A stretch of 64,000 bases of DNA from Phallusia mammillata (GCA_003260075.1 QLIY01000195.1:132716-196715), one strand, 5' to 3'. Shown: positions 45,251 to 58,430, numbered from the stretch's first letter. Notes: generated by a model from the letters alone, not told the origin. Translations and numbers: made by a program.

Positions 45251-47581
45251 TTAATTCTCATCCTGACATTCTTCGGTGTCGTCAAAGAAAACTTTTCGTA
45301 ACGACGGGATCACTTTAGGGGGCGCTCCGTTTTGCACCTGCTCGCATAGTTTTCCAAACCAGTAGGTTTTGTCGGGAAGAGTCTTGATATTCGGATGACG
45401 CCTTTCCACTTCCATGCGCTGATCGTCCCAGGTCTTGGACGGGTCCTCTCGCCATTTAAAGTACTCCCTGTATGCTGTATCGTTCTTATCTAGATACATG
45501 AGGTATTTTGTAAGTTCTGCAGGCGAGGCGAAGTCTTCGGTGTGTATAAATGAGTGTGGCGGTGCCATGACAAGATAGTCCTCCTTTTTTGGTCCTCTAA
45601 CCACCGGAACAGCCCCGTATTGGTAACCATTCCTGGTCAGTTTCTCCGTAATGTAATCTCTGCAGTGTACCGCGTTTTCAAAGGAGAGATAGAATTTTCG
45701 GGTTCGTACAAAGTCAGCCATTTTTGCGTGAGGCCATTTATCTCCGAAGCATTTGCCGAAACGATCAATGTTGGGCATTGTCTTCAACATCTCATTTACA
45801 TAGTTCATTCTTGATATTGAACCCTTTTTGTCCTTGCAAGAACTTACTGTCCATACCTGTAATGGTGGAATCCTAGTTAGCACGTAAAATAAACAATGCC
45901 TAAGTTATTCAGCAAAATATTTAATAATGCATGACGTTGTAAGTTATGGACATTCAGCAAAATTGATTTGCATGCTTTGTACATTATATCCACATGCAAT
46001 ATCTAACACATATTTACAGCCATGCCCACAATAGTATGTGGTCCTCAAACTCACCGCAAGCCCCTTCTTTGCAGCAATTAAATCATCCACCACTTTCTTG
46101 CCTTTTGGCAGATTGTTGTAGACGTTTCGAAGGAGATAGTACGGCGCATAAACGTCACTATCCCTCCGATACGTCATTGTCCAGTTAAAAAAACTGTTGT
46201 CGTGCCGACGTAGATCGTTGTGTTCCATCCAACGGACCACCCACGGGTTTTCCCAAGACCACCATACAAAAAACTGATTTGGATCTCTGCGAACATGTAC
46301 AATTTTTAAAAATCTACAGATAAATTTGCATTGATATATGACACGAAACATTACTGTCTATTCTAATTGCTGTAAATTGAAAGGTTACTAGGTATGGTGC
46401 ATGTTTCTTTTGGTGAAATAAATCGGTTAAACGGTAGCCTGGATAACCTTGATATGATTAGATATTTTATACAGGATAGTAGATCACTAAAAATTATGAT
46501 ATAGAATGAAATAATACCGTTTCAGTACTGCATATTCTAATTGCTGTAAATTGAGACGCTACTAGGTAACGTATAGGTTTTAAAAGATGTACCAGATCGA
46601 TTAAACAACAGCCTGGATAAACTAAGGACCGCAAGATATTGATTAGTCGATACTGAACACATTTTTATACTGATGTTATAACAACAGCGGTTTTTGAAAT
46701 GTTGACACTGAAATGTATTCTATAAATGTAAGTTTTGTAGCAGTTATTTACGTTTGTCTAAACAATGTTTTGCACATATACCGCTACTTATTTTGTTTGT
46801 GTTATCTTTGTACTGTTTTAGACGAGTTTGCGGCCCACGAATCGCCCTCCTCGTAATGTGCTATTTTGACCCTTTGTTTGTAACTCTTGAACATATGTTA
46901 AACAGATAGATAATGACTGATTGCACTAGGAGATACAGCTAAAACAGTAATCAGAAAAAAAGTTTTGCACACAGACACGACTTTATAGCAATCTAATCCC
47001 CCTACCAGTGTGCTTTTCTTATTCGCCCTTATAAATAATAGATTTCTGTACCTGGGATACGGGTACGGTTCGGGAACAAAAGTATAATGAAAGACCACTG
47101 CCAGCGCTTCGGCGTGCTTCGACCGGTCGTAGGTGATTGTACAGTTTCCAAACACTTTCCCATCCGATGGTGGTTCACTATCAACATTCCAAGGGTGGGT
47201 CCACATCAGGATTATTCCAGGTTTCTTTGCCACAACTGGGGTGGTCACTGGTTGTTTAGTTATTGACGTTGTTGTTGTTGTTGTTGTTGTGATTTTTGTT
47301 GTTGAAGTGAAATTCGTTGCTTCACTAACAGTGGTATTTTTCTTATCCTCTGTTTTTGCTGAGTCATTTTTATTCTTTGCTTCATTGTTGTCGATGTTGT
47401 TACTGGCGCTTATTTGGTGCAGCAGAGCATTAACTAACGTTCCATTTTTAACAATAGACCAGTAATGCTTTTGACTTATCGACACTACCGTATTGTCCGT
47501 CCACATTAACATAAATCCAAGGCCAACTAGGCAGAGGATGCCAGTCACTACTCCAAGTTTTTGTGTGGTACTTGAAGTCAT
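45251..47581 (-). CDS. Alpha-1,3-fucosyltransferase (GT10 family)
   Basis: Three exons: 47581-47052, 46286-46055 and 45856-45251 (stop 45251-45253). 455 residues, all phases fit. It should transfer fucose from GDP-fucose to N-acetylglucosamine-containing glycans in the Golgi. Type II layout: a short cytosolic N-terminus, membrane anchor about residues 9-27 (LGVVTGILCLVGLGFMLMW), then a Ser/Thr/Asn-rich stem with a run of eight Thr. The catalytic domain starts near residue 122 (KPGIILMWTHPWN). GT10 signatures: FNWTMTYRRDSDVYAPY in exon 2; KFYLSFENAVHCRDYITEKL and GAVPVVRGP in exon 3; then PPHSFIHTEDFASPAEL. A complete gene; the FUT subtype is not assigned. Confidence 0.93.
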
Positions 47582-50500
47582 TGCATCCGGTTGATGTCAC
47601 TAGAGCGCCAAAAGTTTGATGTTGACATTGGTTCCTAACTCGGCCTAAATTTTAACCTGAAATGGTAAAAAGCACAAGGTGCTCGGTTATGTTTTTGCCG
47701 ATCACAGTTTAGTCTTTTGCAAGGCGAAGTGTTCAACTTTCTTTTACAAATTTCAGCTTACAACGTCACAAACCAAACGTCAAAATGACACAACCTGGTT
47801 TTTATTTCTGGAACATTTACTTGACGATTCTTTTACCTAACCTGCAAAGCTGCATTTGCGTGAAAAGCAGATCCTTTTGAAGGTCTATTCGTTACCAATA
47901 CTGATAGCCTAAAATAACTTCAGGCCTACACTTAAATGCAGAACGGAAATTCTTGAGCAGTGTAGAACCAGGTTGTAGTGTGTGGATGCAGCCATAGCAC
48001 AAAGCCAAAAGAGTTTCAGAAACGCGCTGTTTCAATCTTGTACTATAAGGTTTGTCTGTGTTCATTTGCTGTCCATCCTATGACTAAATTTCAACAATGG
48101 TCACACTTTTACCAATTACCAGCGCTACGCTTGACCAAACATGGTTAGGACTGTGGTTATAGGCACTTCCCGCTATGCACCCTCAATCAAAGCGCACTGC
48201 TAGGAAATGGAACTACGGGACAGGGGCGATACGTTGTTCAGAATAATCTACTTAACCTGGTTATACATCTGAGGATGTTTCTCCACCATTTACGACAAGC
48301 CGTATCACAAAGAAAAAATGCAAACACAACGTAAAACAAATCTGGGTCCTTGTGTTGAAAACATTTTGTGGCAACTGCTGTAAAGGCTTTCACTGTGACA
48401 AGTGTCATAAAGAAAATTATATATTTATAATGCTTTCATCACAACCGTCCTAAAACTCATACTGTAATTTTGCTTGATCATCTCCAGGTAATTTTGTTGC
48501 ATGAACTTTAACTCTGGTTTACGAAAAGCCGTTAGGGGTATGTATAGCGGTATTAAAACTAAATTATACCGGCAACATTGTAACTTTTGCGAAATAAATT
48601 AGCAGAAAAGTATAACATTGCGAAAAGAAACAAAAGCGCGAACCAACACATTTGCCAACCTCCTATAAAAACGTTGAATTAATTAAAACGGCAGAACGCA
48701 TTTGGCGACCCGCATGCAGATTCGTAAAATACCCGTTTTTCAGAGACACGCAGTTTCATTGCACTGACATACAAAAACGTGCACAAAAACATTGGGGAAA
48801 GTGCAAAGCGGAAAACACGCCAATTCCTAAACTTCACTGGGCTGCTTGCGGGCATCAGAAAACAGTGTGATGGTGGTTGCGATTGTAAATATTTGTATAG
48901 TGAGTACTATATTTTGCCTTATCTGTTTGAACTTTTTAACTGTTTCCAAGTACACGTTAAAAAGCGGAAAATTCGATGAACTTAACAAACGGGTAATACA
49001 GAAACAAGCTGACCTTGTCTAAGTAACAAACGCCTAAGTTAAAACGTTAAAAGATTGCCACAAGCTACTCATTTGTTATTCTGCCATTTGTAAATAACTG
49101 GCTTGTTTTCACAACATACAGTCATGCCCTCTGAATTATTCCAAACAATTGTGTGAGCTGACTTTCCTAGCTTCTGCAGTTTCGTAGATAAATCAGTTCA
49201 CCAACGCAAACGTTTTGTGAAAAACCCGTTATTAAGTTAGCTGTACTGGTTAGAAGTCAACAAAACCATGTCGGTTTAATCCTAGTTTGAAAAAAAACAT
49301 CTAGTAAACGTAGGAAAAGGACATGACAGTTGATTTTTCTGGTCATTTTCCACGTTTTATCCTGCCTATCGCTGCGTTCATTTCTACCCACCGATTGCAT
49401 GTTTCCTTTACTAGTTGTGTTTTATATGCGCATATTGTGTTGAGCTTTTTATCGCAAAAGGAAAATACTACCGTGCTTGTAAAATGTTACAGTCCTTTCC
49501 CATAAAAGCAATTAAATGCTAAACCCCATTGTTTTTTTACTCCGCTTTATGGCCGTTCAGTGCCTGTAAATTGTCAAAAAGAAAACGGTACAGCGCATTC
49601 AAATACCTTCACAAAATGTATTGCACGTTGCAACTCTGGTAATTTCAACATAGAAACAACATCTTTTAACTGTATTCAACAAACACTGGTTTAATCGATT
49701 GTGTTCGCTCTGGTATTGAAAACTCAACTTCCTGAACTAAGCTTCCCCTTCCATTAGAGTTAGTGGTACTACCAGTCTCTCCCAAAGGAGACATATATTA
49801 TGTCCTTTTTCTCTGTATGCTGTATATCGCTGGTTGGCTTTAACGTTTTGGTCAATGCAACAACTTTTCTACATTTTACACATGATATATAGCAAGTTTG
49901 GCACATGTTTGATTTTTCGCGGTGTTGGACCATTGCGCAATGATATTTTCATGAAAGTTATAAACGTTGTAAAGTGAAATCACTTTTGGGAAACAATAGT
50001 TGTGTACCTCTTGACCAATGATGTTAAGCTAGCATAGCAAAAACCCAGAGTCAGCCTAGCGTTTTTCTTAGGTTAATTTTAGCTTATTAATTTCCCAATA
50101 CACCTAGTCAGGAAACTTAAGCTTCTGCTGCTTGCAAAAATAATCGTGTTAAAAAAATACCAGCGAATCATTAGGATTCATTGTTGTAGAGATTAAAAAC
50201 GTATCCGTTTCAAAAATAACAAGCAGTACTTATACAGAATTTTTTTTTTGGTAATGTTGCAGTTATATGCTGAATCGATATCATTAGCTGCAATGTGTAA
50301 CATGACCATAGAGTGCAAAGTCCGAATTAGTAATGGAAACAACGGGTATATACCATCTCGTTCGCTGTGATACAAAGAGTGGAAGGGCACTGTGTTGCAC
50401 ATCGCCACAACTGTCTACAATATAAGTGTTGCACTGCGATAGTTCGTATATGCGCCTCTATTTCTAAACACAATACGTGCTATATTAGTAGATCATAACA

Positions 50501-50639
50501 ATATCAAACCCAAAATATAAGAATTGAATTGATCTGACACAGTATTAATATCGTTTTTTAACTTTCTGTTTGCAGTTTAGGTATGAATGCTTAAAAATCA
50601 GGTTTTCATCTGTTTGTCTCAATGGTCGTCCTCTTATAA
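47582..50639. other. 3-kb stretch without recognised genes
   Basis: Upstream of the fucosyltransferase. Only unsupported short ORFs (for example 48652-48870, a basic 72-codon frame with no family match that I recognise). No repeat stood out. Confidence 0.4.
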
Positions 50640-50906
50640 TAACTAGAAAGGTGGCTTTCTAATATACTTTCATTTTATACGTTCTATATCATATTTTCCA
50701 ATTTACTATACACATCATTTGATCTAGACATATGATTGTTTTTGGCAACAAAAACGAATGTGTCCCAACTCGCGTGTTTGTGCGGATTTACCGTAAACAA
50801 ACTTTGCGCTTATTTTTAGATTTTTGGACAAATTATTAGAAAACATTAACCCAACTTTAAAAAAGTTTTGTCCGTCAAGGTCAGTTTTTGAACACAATTT
50901 TTTAGG

Positions 50907-51996
50907 GTTGGCGAGCCGGTCAATTGACCGGTCAATTGACAGCACTCTATTTAACTGGTCAAATACTGTTTTCAATTTTAAAATTCAAATGTGCTAAATT
51001 TTCTCGGACTTGTTTTTTAGTTGTTGGAAAGGGTAAATTATTTCTAATAGCCCTTAGGTAGAAAAGTTGAGGGCATATTTTTGTATTAATAAGTGCTTTA
51101 TAAGCCAATATATATTTGGTTTGTGCATTAGAAATAAATGCCTTAAACCAGTGGTTCTTAACCTTTTTTCCTTGCTGCACCCCTTTCAAATCACCAACCA
51201 ATTTTCGCACCCCCTTTCAAATCACTAACCATTTTCGCACCCCCTTCTGTAATTGCTTAAATAGAATAGACCTAACCAACCTTAATGATTCAGCATCCCC
51301 GCACCCCCTAGGAACAGTTCTCGCACCCCTTGGGGGTGCGTGCACCCCAGGTTAAGAACCCCTGCCTTAAACAATTAGGGGATATTTTTCATCTTAAATT
51401 AAGATCTGATTTACATTAAAGCAAGGTTTACAATGCAATTAAAAAACATAGATCACTTCTAGAACAGTTTTATCTTTATAAAAATAGAGATTTATAAAAT
51501 CTCTAGAAAAATTTTATAAAATTACTTAGGCATTTTTGGAAATGTTACACGTTTTGACTGGCAGATAAAAATCTGAGTAATTTAAAGCAACTGTGTAAAC
51601 TTGTAGGTCCACAGTACTTTTTTCTATAATTGATCGAAACACTAAAAATAAGACTTCAATCTGATGTATGCATAGAATATTATGAGAATCCAGTTTACAA
51701 ATGTAATTACTGAATGAAAAATACAGACACATAGGTGGGGCCATTGATGTAACCTGCAATGCAGTCGGAAAAGTCTATGATATAATACAAACTGAACATT
51801 TCCCATTTCACACACAAATTTACTTGAGTTGAAATCTTCATTTCCATTACTTATGGTTTATAAGAAGATTTAACATCGTTTAAGTTTTAACTTAAAATGC
51901 AATTTAATAGTGTGTATGGTATTTGACCGATATTTGACCAATTTGTCAAGTATTTGACCGGTCAATTGACCGGATTTTATTTGACCGGTCAAATGC
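50907..51996. mobile_element. Insertion with GGTCAATTGACC palindromic ends
   Basis: Left end AGGGTTGGCGAGCC followed by GGTCAATTGACCGGTCAATT. Right end carries TTGACCGGTCAATTGACCGG and TTTGACCGGTCAAATGC before the G-run. It splits a repeat that is uninterrupted at 55711. It contains a complete nested MITE (51149-51364). The right terminus is obscured by the G-run, so no target duplication can be read. Confidence 0.6.
51149..51364. mobile_element. hAT-type MITE
   Basis: 216 bp with ends CAGTGGTTCTTAACC and GGTTAAGAACCCCTG. Perfect 8-bp duplication ccttaaac (51141-51148 and 51365-51372). The interior has repeated TCGCACCCC motifs. Confidence 0.92.
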
Positions 51997-52945
51997 GGGG
52001 GGGGGGAATTTTTCCTAGAAAGCCTTAACAGTTGTATCAATAGACAGAATAAACTAAAAAGCCATTTGCTACAAAGGTGTACATAACAAAAACAATTTTC
52101 GCTAAACGAGTAGCATTGACCTGTAGCAACCTATCACGGTGCAGACGCCGAACAACCGTTTAATGACCTTTTGACACCGTTTCCAATAGCATGCGGTCCT
52201 TAGTGTTCCACAACACCGTTTTACCTAATTTATACATGAAGTCATGATTCTTGAATTGACTTGTCTAAAATAAAGAAGCTACGTTATGACGAAAAATCGT
52301 CATTAACTGTGTTTGAAATACCTACAAGTTGACCTTTAGTAACCCGTGGTCATGCCGCAGCCAAGCTGACAACGAGAATTTAAAATCCATTTATCGCGGC
52401 TTTCGAAAAATTCTAGTTTATATTTTCACCTTTATGTTGATCAACACAGTTTTGTTTGACATATACGAAATCGAAGCACGTTTATTGACTTTAAATAACG
52501 TCTGAGGAGTGAAACCTTCTCTAAAACTGAAAATGCGAGTTACTCCTTTGGGACTTCTATTTGACTGATAGTGTACACATATTATGGGCTGTAAAGGTAA
52601 TAGTTTGGCCGATGCAGGCAAAATTTTAAATACTAAACGAGTAACCTACTGCAAACAATTGTTAAAATTTCAGCACCTTTGGGCTTGTTTTTTCTGGCTC
52701 AAAAACTAAAAACGATTGTTTCGGGGACTATGAGGTGAAAAATGAGTGAATCCAATAAAAAAAAAATCTTTATAGAATACCTTATATTGCACCAACCAAC
52801 AAGGCATGAAACTCTTAGATTATGTACTTTAGTCAGTACAGTTGTTTTAAAAATGTTACGTTTTAGGGGCCTGTGGGTGAACCGCTGGGTTATTCGGGGT
52901 CAAACTTTAGAAGGATAAAATTTGGAACGGGACCCATAAAAAGCA

Positions 52946-53705
52946 CCTATCGTTAAACTTGCTTGTTCGCACGGTCACTGACTTCCTCTACTTTTCTACA
53001 TGCAGCATGATCCTTTTTAACGACCAAATATGTCAATTTTAAGGTGCATTAAAAGTCTTGCCCTTACGTGCCGGCGCTTATAGTTTCGAAGCTTTGTTGT
53101 AGAATAAACATGAATGTATTCTGCACCCATAACAAGTATGATCGTTTACTGAGTCACATCCAAAAGAACAATATAGTTGGTTCTTACAAAACACACACTA
53201 TGATGCAACAACAAGGTGTCGTCGCGTTGGATACAATATTAATCGCTGTGCGGAGTTTACAAATACTAACAGTTACAAATAATAACATTCTACGATGCGA
53301 TAAGTATTGAAAAACAATTAACGAAACTTGCACTGTACATTAGGTACTGCGGGCTGTGTGTTGCGCGCAGGGTTACCAAGTTAAAATTTTGCAAACAGAC
53401 CAGATCGTAGGCCAGAACGCTTAAAATCCGCCCAAACTTTAGTTTTTTGCTAAATTTCTAAAACCGCTTGTTTAGCGCCCACAAGTGGCGGACAATGTGT
53501 ATGATTTTTTTTTGGAAAAACAACTTGCGCGCCCTATTTGAGCGTTTTTGCCACTAAGTAAGTTTTGATCAAGCTACTGACTGGCTGACATAACGTACGT
53601 AATCTGCAAAATAGGCTGTATTCTAATCAGTGTCGACAATTTGGTCGTCATTTTTCAAAGACTTTAACGTGCCTTTTGGATCTCTGGCGCTACTCACGTT
53701 ACAAC
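52946..53705. other. Non-coding, nothing firm
   Basis: No exon-like pattern. AT-rich with scattered short ORFs. Confidence 0.4.
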
Positions 53706-54173
53706 TAGGGATGTAGCGAATATTCGGTTTGCAAAATTTATACGGCCGAACCGGCCAATTACGAAAATATGTGAGCCGAATAGTTTTTGTTGCGATTCGG
53801 CCGAAACCGAATCTTTTACCTACACAAATTTAAAGCACATGTGCTTAATAAGGTAATATACAATCATTTATAGTAACTACACTAAATTCGCATCACCATC
53901 AGTTAATTTTTTTAAATATCGTTTTGCCCAATCCAGAATAAAAGTCAGAAATTTATTGGCAGGCTGGGAACCATGCCCGAAGTAGCCTTAAAACCCACAG
54001 AACTAAAATGTTGATGAAACTCAACTATTCTGCAGCAACGCTGTTTGCCTGTTAGTAAATTTACAGGTCAAAAGCGTAGCGAACGACTAGACGTCTTAAA
54101 TTTGAACGATTCGGTTTGTTAGGTAGCATTTATTTTGTTTCGGACCCAATTTAGCCATTTCGGTCCATCTCTA
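53706..54173. mobile_element. hAT-type MITE, TAGNGATGTANCGAAT family
   Basis: 468 bp. Left end TAGGGATGTAGCGAATATTC, right end CGGTCCATCTCTA. Perfect 8-bp duplication gttacaac (53698-53705 and 54174-54181). Many GGCCGAA/ATTCGG motifs. Related copies at 58065-58430 and 42523-42917. Confidence 0.85.
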
Positions 54174-54237
54174 GTTACAACCTTACAACCTCTTGTCCTA
54201 GATTTTTGCTGCTACTAACATGAACTTACTTTCATTA

Positions 54238-54355
54238 CTGGGATCACCTCTAAAGCGTTACCAGCAAATTCAGGTCAGACCAGCAATTCAGGTTAAAACA
54301 ATACGGGAGACCTTGATTCGGTGTTAGCCTTCAATGGGCCTGGCGTTTTATGCCT
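54238..54355. mobile_element. SINE fragment
   Basis: GGATCACCTCTAAAGCGT...CAATGGGCCTGGCGTTTTAT matches the head and 3' body of the 3684-3990 SINE with internal changes. Confidence 0.5.
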
Positions 54356-54803
54356 TTTGTTACTACTGTACAAACGTTTTTAATGCAAACAGGATGCGTT
54401 TGTCACACCGAAACTGATGATGACTAAACAATTTGTAAATCTGTCGGTAAAGTGAATTAACGTAGGCTAGATATGTCATTTTGTCAATTGTTATGAAAGA
54501 ATTTTCCACGTGACGCAGCATTACTGTTTAACTACATTTTGTCGTCCAAAGTATTAAAATACCTACAAGTGTCCATACGTTTTTTTAGAGTTGTGCCATT
54601 TCGAAAACAACAGCTTAATCCCGGATTGGCACACAATATATTATTACAAAACGCCCAGTTCTTCTGGCTACTGTGAACACACCACACCATTTAGTCTCGA
54701 TATGAGGCACGCAGTGTGGGTACTTTCAACTTATATTGAAGAACCTTTTGTGCGCCGAGCTTCCTACTCAATTAACATAATAATGACAGATAAGTTGTGG
54801 AAC

Positions 54804-55115
54804 TACATTCACTGGTCGGTAAAATACATTTGTTGGTCTACAAAATATATTTACTGGTCTACAAAATAAATTTACTGGTCTGAACTACATTTACTGGTTA
54901 GCAAAATACATTCACTGGTTAGCAAAATACATTTACTGGTTAGCAAAATACATTCACTGGTCGGTAAAATACATTCATTGGTCGGCAAAATACATTTATT
55001 GGTCTACAAAATACATTTATTGGTCTACAAAATAAATTTACTGGTGTGAACTACATTTACTGGTTCCCAAAATACATTTACTGGTCTGTAAACTATATGT
55101 ACTGGTCTGCAAAAT
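54804..55115. repeat. 21-bp tandem array
   Basis: About 15 copies of a unit like TACATTTACTGGTCTACAAAA, with variants ending in GGTTAGCAAAA, GGTCGGTAAAA and a 19-bp form (TGAAC). Variants are ordered in blocks, which suggests block-wise expansion. Confidence 0.9.
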
Positions 55116-55364
55116 ATTGCCCGACTTAATCTGGTTCGTACCGCAAAACAGTTGACTTGACTTTAGATTTAAGAAACGCAATATAGTGTACATACATTAT
55201 TTATTGTCTCGTGGTAATCTGGCCACAAGCAAATTAATACAGACAGTTGCTTTTTGAGTTTGCCCAGTCACCAAACAATTAAGCACTGGTCAATCTACAT
55301 TCGGCGTTTTAGCACATGTACATAAAGTAGTGAACAAATACAGCTTAAAGCGAACTATTTAACT

Positions 55365-57302
55365 AGAAGGGTGGCTTTCTGATATACTTCCATTTTATAT
55401 ATTCTATACGATATTTACCAATTTACTATACACATCATTTGATCTACACATATGATTGTTTTTGTAAACAAAAACTAATGGGTCCCCACACGCGTGTTTG
55501 TGCGGATTGACAGTAAACAAATGTTGCGGTGATTTTTAGATTCTTAAGGACAAATTTTTAGAAAGCATTAACCCAACAATAAACATTTTTTGTTCGTATT
55601 CTTTTTGCACTATTATTGTCCTATAATTACAAAAACATTAAAAAAGAACGAAACAAATACTTTAATTTAATCTCTTGCTTTGACCCAGATATTGTCGTCC
55701 AAGGTCGGGTTTTAAACACAATTTTTTCTAGAAAGCTGTAACAGTTGTGTTACAGACACTTTAAATTAAAAAGCAATTTGCTACAAGTGTACACATAACA
55801 AATTGTTTTTCATTTAACTTTGTTTCGCAGTACCATTGACCTGTAGTAACCTCTCAGGGTGCACACGCCAAACGACTGTTTGACCTATTGACACCGTTTT
55901 CAATAGCACGCCGTCCTTACTGTTCAACAACACCGTTTAACCTAATTTATACATGCCTTGAGTATTGATTCCTAAATCGATTGCAAAAAAACGCTACGTT
56001 ATGACGAAAGAAAGTTCTGAACTGTGTTAGTGATACCTACTAGTTGACCTTAAGTAACCCGTGGTCATGCGGCGGCCAACCTGACAACGAGCATTTAAAA
56101 AAACACATTTATCTTGCAAAAATGTCAAGTTTGATTTTTCAACTTTATTTTGATTAACAAGTTTTGCTTGACATATACGAAACCGAAGCACGCTTATTAG
56201 GTTTAAATCACGTCATAGGTGTGAAACCTTTGCCAAAACTGAAAATGTGAGTGATAACTTAATAAAACGAAATAGCATTGCTGTGCAAAACAGCTGATTT
56301 CTGATCACCAAAACGACGTCTCGTAAAACGTCTGTCCGACGTCAAGCTGAGCCCTCCTGCTATCGTAAACCAATGAGTTACTCTCTTGGGACTTCTGCCT
56401 ACAGTGTCTTTCTTGACCAAACGAGCGTTAGACACATTTACGTTTCGGGGGCCTGTGGGTGAACCGCTGGGTCAATCGGGGTCAAACTTCTGGAGGATTA
56501 AGTTTAGATTAATAACTAACATGTGTCAAAATTTAAATAAATTAGAAGCACTCTTTCTTTACCACATGAGCGATAAAAACCAGCGTTAAAAATTTCCGTT
56601 TCGGGGGCCTGTGGGTGAACCGCTGGGTAATTTGGGGTCAAACTTCAGGTGGACCAAGTTTGGATTAATATCTAACATATGTCCAAATTTCAATAAATTT
56701 AAAGCACTCTTTCTTTACCAAACGAGCGTTACAAACCAGCGTTAAAAATTTTACGTTTCGGGGGCCTGTGGGTGAACCGCTGGGTAATTTGGGGTCAAAC
56801 TTCAGGTGGACCAAGTTTGGATTAATATCTAACATATGTCCAAATTTCAATAAATTTAAAGCACTCTTTCTTTACCAAACGAGCGTTACAAACCAGCGTT
56901 AAAAATTTTACGTTTCGGGGGCCTGTGGGTGAACCGCTGGGTAATTTGGGGTCAAACTTCAGGTGGACCAAGTTTGGATTAATATCTAACATATGTCCAA
57001 ATTTCAATAAATTTAAAGCACTCTTTCTTGACCAAACGAGCGTTACAAACCAGCGTTAAAAATTTTACGTTTCGGGGGCCTGTGGGTGAACCGCTGGGTA
57101 ATTTGGGGTCAAACTTCAGGTGGACCAAGTTTGGATTAATATCTAACATATGTCCAAATTTGAATAAATTTGAAGCACTCTTTCTTGACCAAACGAGCGT
57201 TACAAACCAGCGTTAGACAGAAAAAAGAAAAAAGAAAAAAGAAAAAAAAAAATACGGACAAAAACAATATGTGTCCCCTTCAGGGAAGGGAAGGGGACCC
57301 AT
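55365..57302. repeat. 2-kb repeat, copy 2, with expanded internal array
   Basis: Starts CTAGAAGGGTGGCTTTCTGA and ends GGGGACCCATAA. Matches copy 1 (50640-52945) but is uninterrupted at the position of the 1.1-kb insertion. It differs mainly by expansion of the 157-bp unit at 56436-57216 and an A-rich microsatellite (AGAAAAA)n at about 57216-57252. Confidence 0.7.
56436..57216. repeat. 157-bp tandem array, five units
   Basis: CGTTTCGGGGGCCTGTGGGT begins at 56441, 56597, 56754, 56911 and 57068, a period of 156-157 bp. Inner units are nearly identical and outer units are diverged. Open frames across the array are by-products of the period not adding stops. Confidence 0.93.
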
Positions 57303-58064
57303 AATTACATTACAAAAAGATAGGTGGTGTTTTGGTGTTTTATTTCAAACAGTACACGATCTAACAATTTTACCTTCCATGGTTTTGGATATTTGTATTA
57401 AATGCACCTGAATCGCTTCGTTTCCTACCTTTTCTTTGGTCCTTTGACTTTCTCAAACACTTCTGCTATGCACCCACACTTAATGTAATCGTAACACATA
57501 TAACTTATGTACACAACTTACATTATGCCAAGTCACTACTGAAACTAATCGGCCCTTTAGCCAAATAATCTAAAATTTCGTCTCGCTGTTGCACTGAAAA
57601 TCCCAATTCTAAGGTTCACTATTCACAATACATTATACTCACGAAAAATATTTCGCCTAGCACGTAAAGTCCCTAAACATCAAACAAGCACACTCCCAAA
57701 CCATGCTAGCTTACTGGCATAAGTTAGTCAATTCTATTTCGCTCGCGCGCTCAGCAAAGCGTGGTTAAAGTTCCGCACTAGTACTACCTTGAGGGCGAAA
57801 CCTCTTTGTTGAAAGCGTATACGGTAGCTTTTTGTCGCGCAAAGGGGAAATCAACAAACCTTTGTAATGACTGTACTGTCAAGACTCCACCACTAGTCAG
57901 AATAGAACGCCCTATGGTACACGCTTCACCTGAAGTGAACAGTTACAAGGCAAGCTCCAGTTGAGACCTTTTGTTGCACCACACCCAAAAACCTTCTATA
58001 CTATTTTTATTTCCAATATATCAGCCGTTTTAAATGTCATACCATAAATAATTTAACAAAAAAC
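57303..58064. other. Non-coding, nothing firm
   Basis: No gene, tRNA or clear repeat recognised. Confidence 0.4.
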
Positions 58065-58430
58065 TAGAGATGTACCGAATCGACTTAATTTGGGTTGGAC
58101 CTGAACCGAATGTTCGGCAGTTTTGCCGAATAAATGTGGCCGAAACAACTGAACCATTTATGCGAAGTCGCTAGCTACAGGCAAACAGTGGTAGTACACT
58201 ACCGGAGAGTTGTGTTTCATTACCAATTTAGTTTTGCGCAGTGTCATTCATGGTTGCCAGCCTGCCAATAAACTACTGACTTTTTGTCTGGAGTGAAAAA
58301 AAAACAATATTGTTTTAAAAATCATGATAGTTGACGCGTCTTTAGTTATGGCGCAGTTTAACAGATTGTGTGTTTATAAAGCAAAAACGACACGTTTAAT
58401 TCGGCAAACCGAATATTCGATACATCTCTA
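58065..58430. mobile_element. hAT-type MITE, TAGNGATGTANCGAAT family
   Basis: 366 bp with ends TAGAGATGTACCGAATCG and CGAATATTCGATACATCTCTA-type inverted sequence. Imperfect 8-bp flanks caaaaaac / ctcaaaac. Confidence 0.75.

Larger units (their letters stand above)
50640..52945. repeat. 2-kb repeat, copy 1 (interrupted)
   Basis: Starts CTAGAAAGGTGGCTTTCTAA and ends GGGACCCATAA. It matches 55365-57302 along most of its length with substantial divergence. It is interrupted after CACAATTTTTT (about 50906) by a 1.1-kb segment ending at G10 (51997-52006). It contains one GGGGCCTGTGGGTGAACCGC unit (52867). No coding capacity seen; class unknown. Confidence 0.65.

Noticed and set aside
47133..47465. 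Val-rich plus-strand ORF
   Set aside because: Antisense of the Thr-rich stem of the fucosyltransferase.
54804..55115. CRISPR-like array
   Set aside because: A 21-bp direct tandem repeat without spacers in a eukaryotic genome; it is a minisatellite.
56436..57216. CRISPR-like array or repeated small ORFs
   Set aside because: Units of 157 bp follow each other directly, with no unique spacers. The repeated 61-codon frames exist only because the unit lacks stops.
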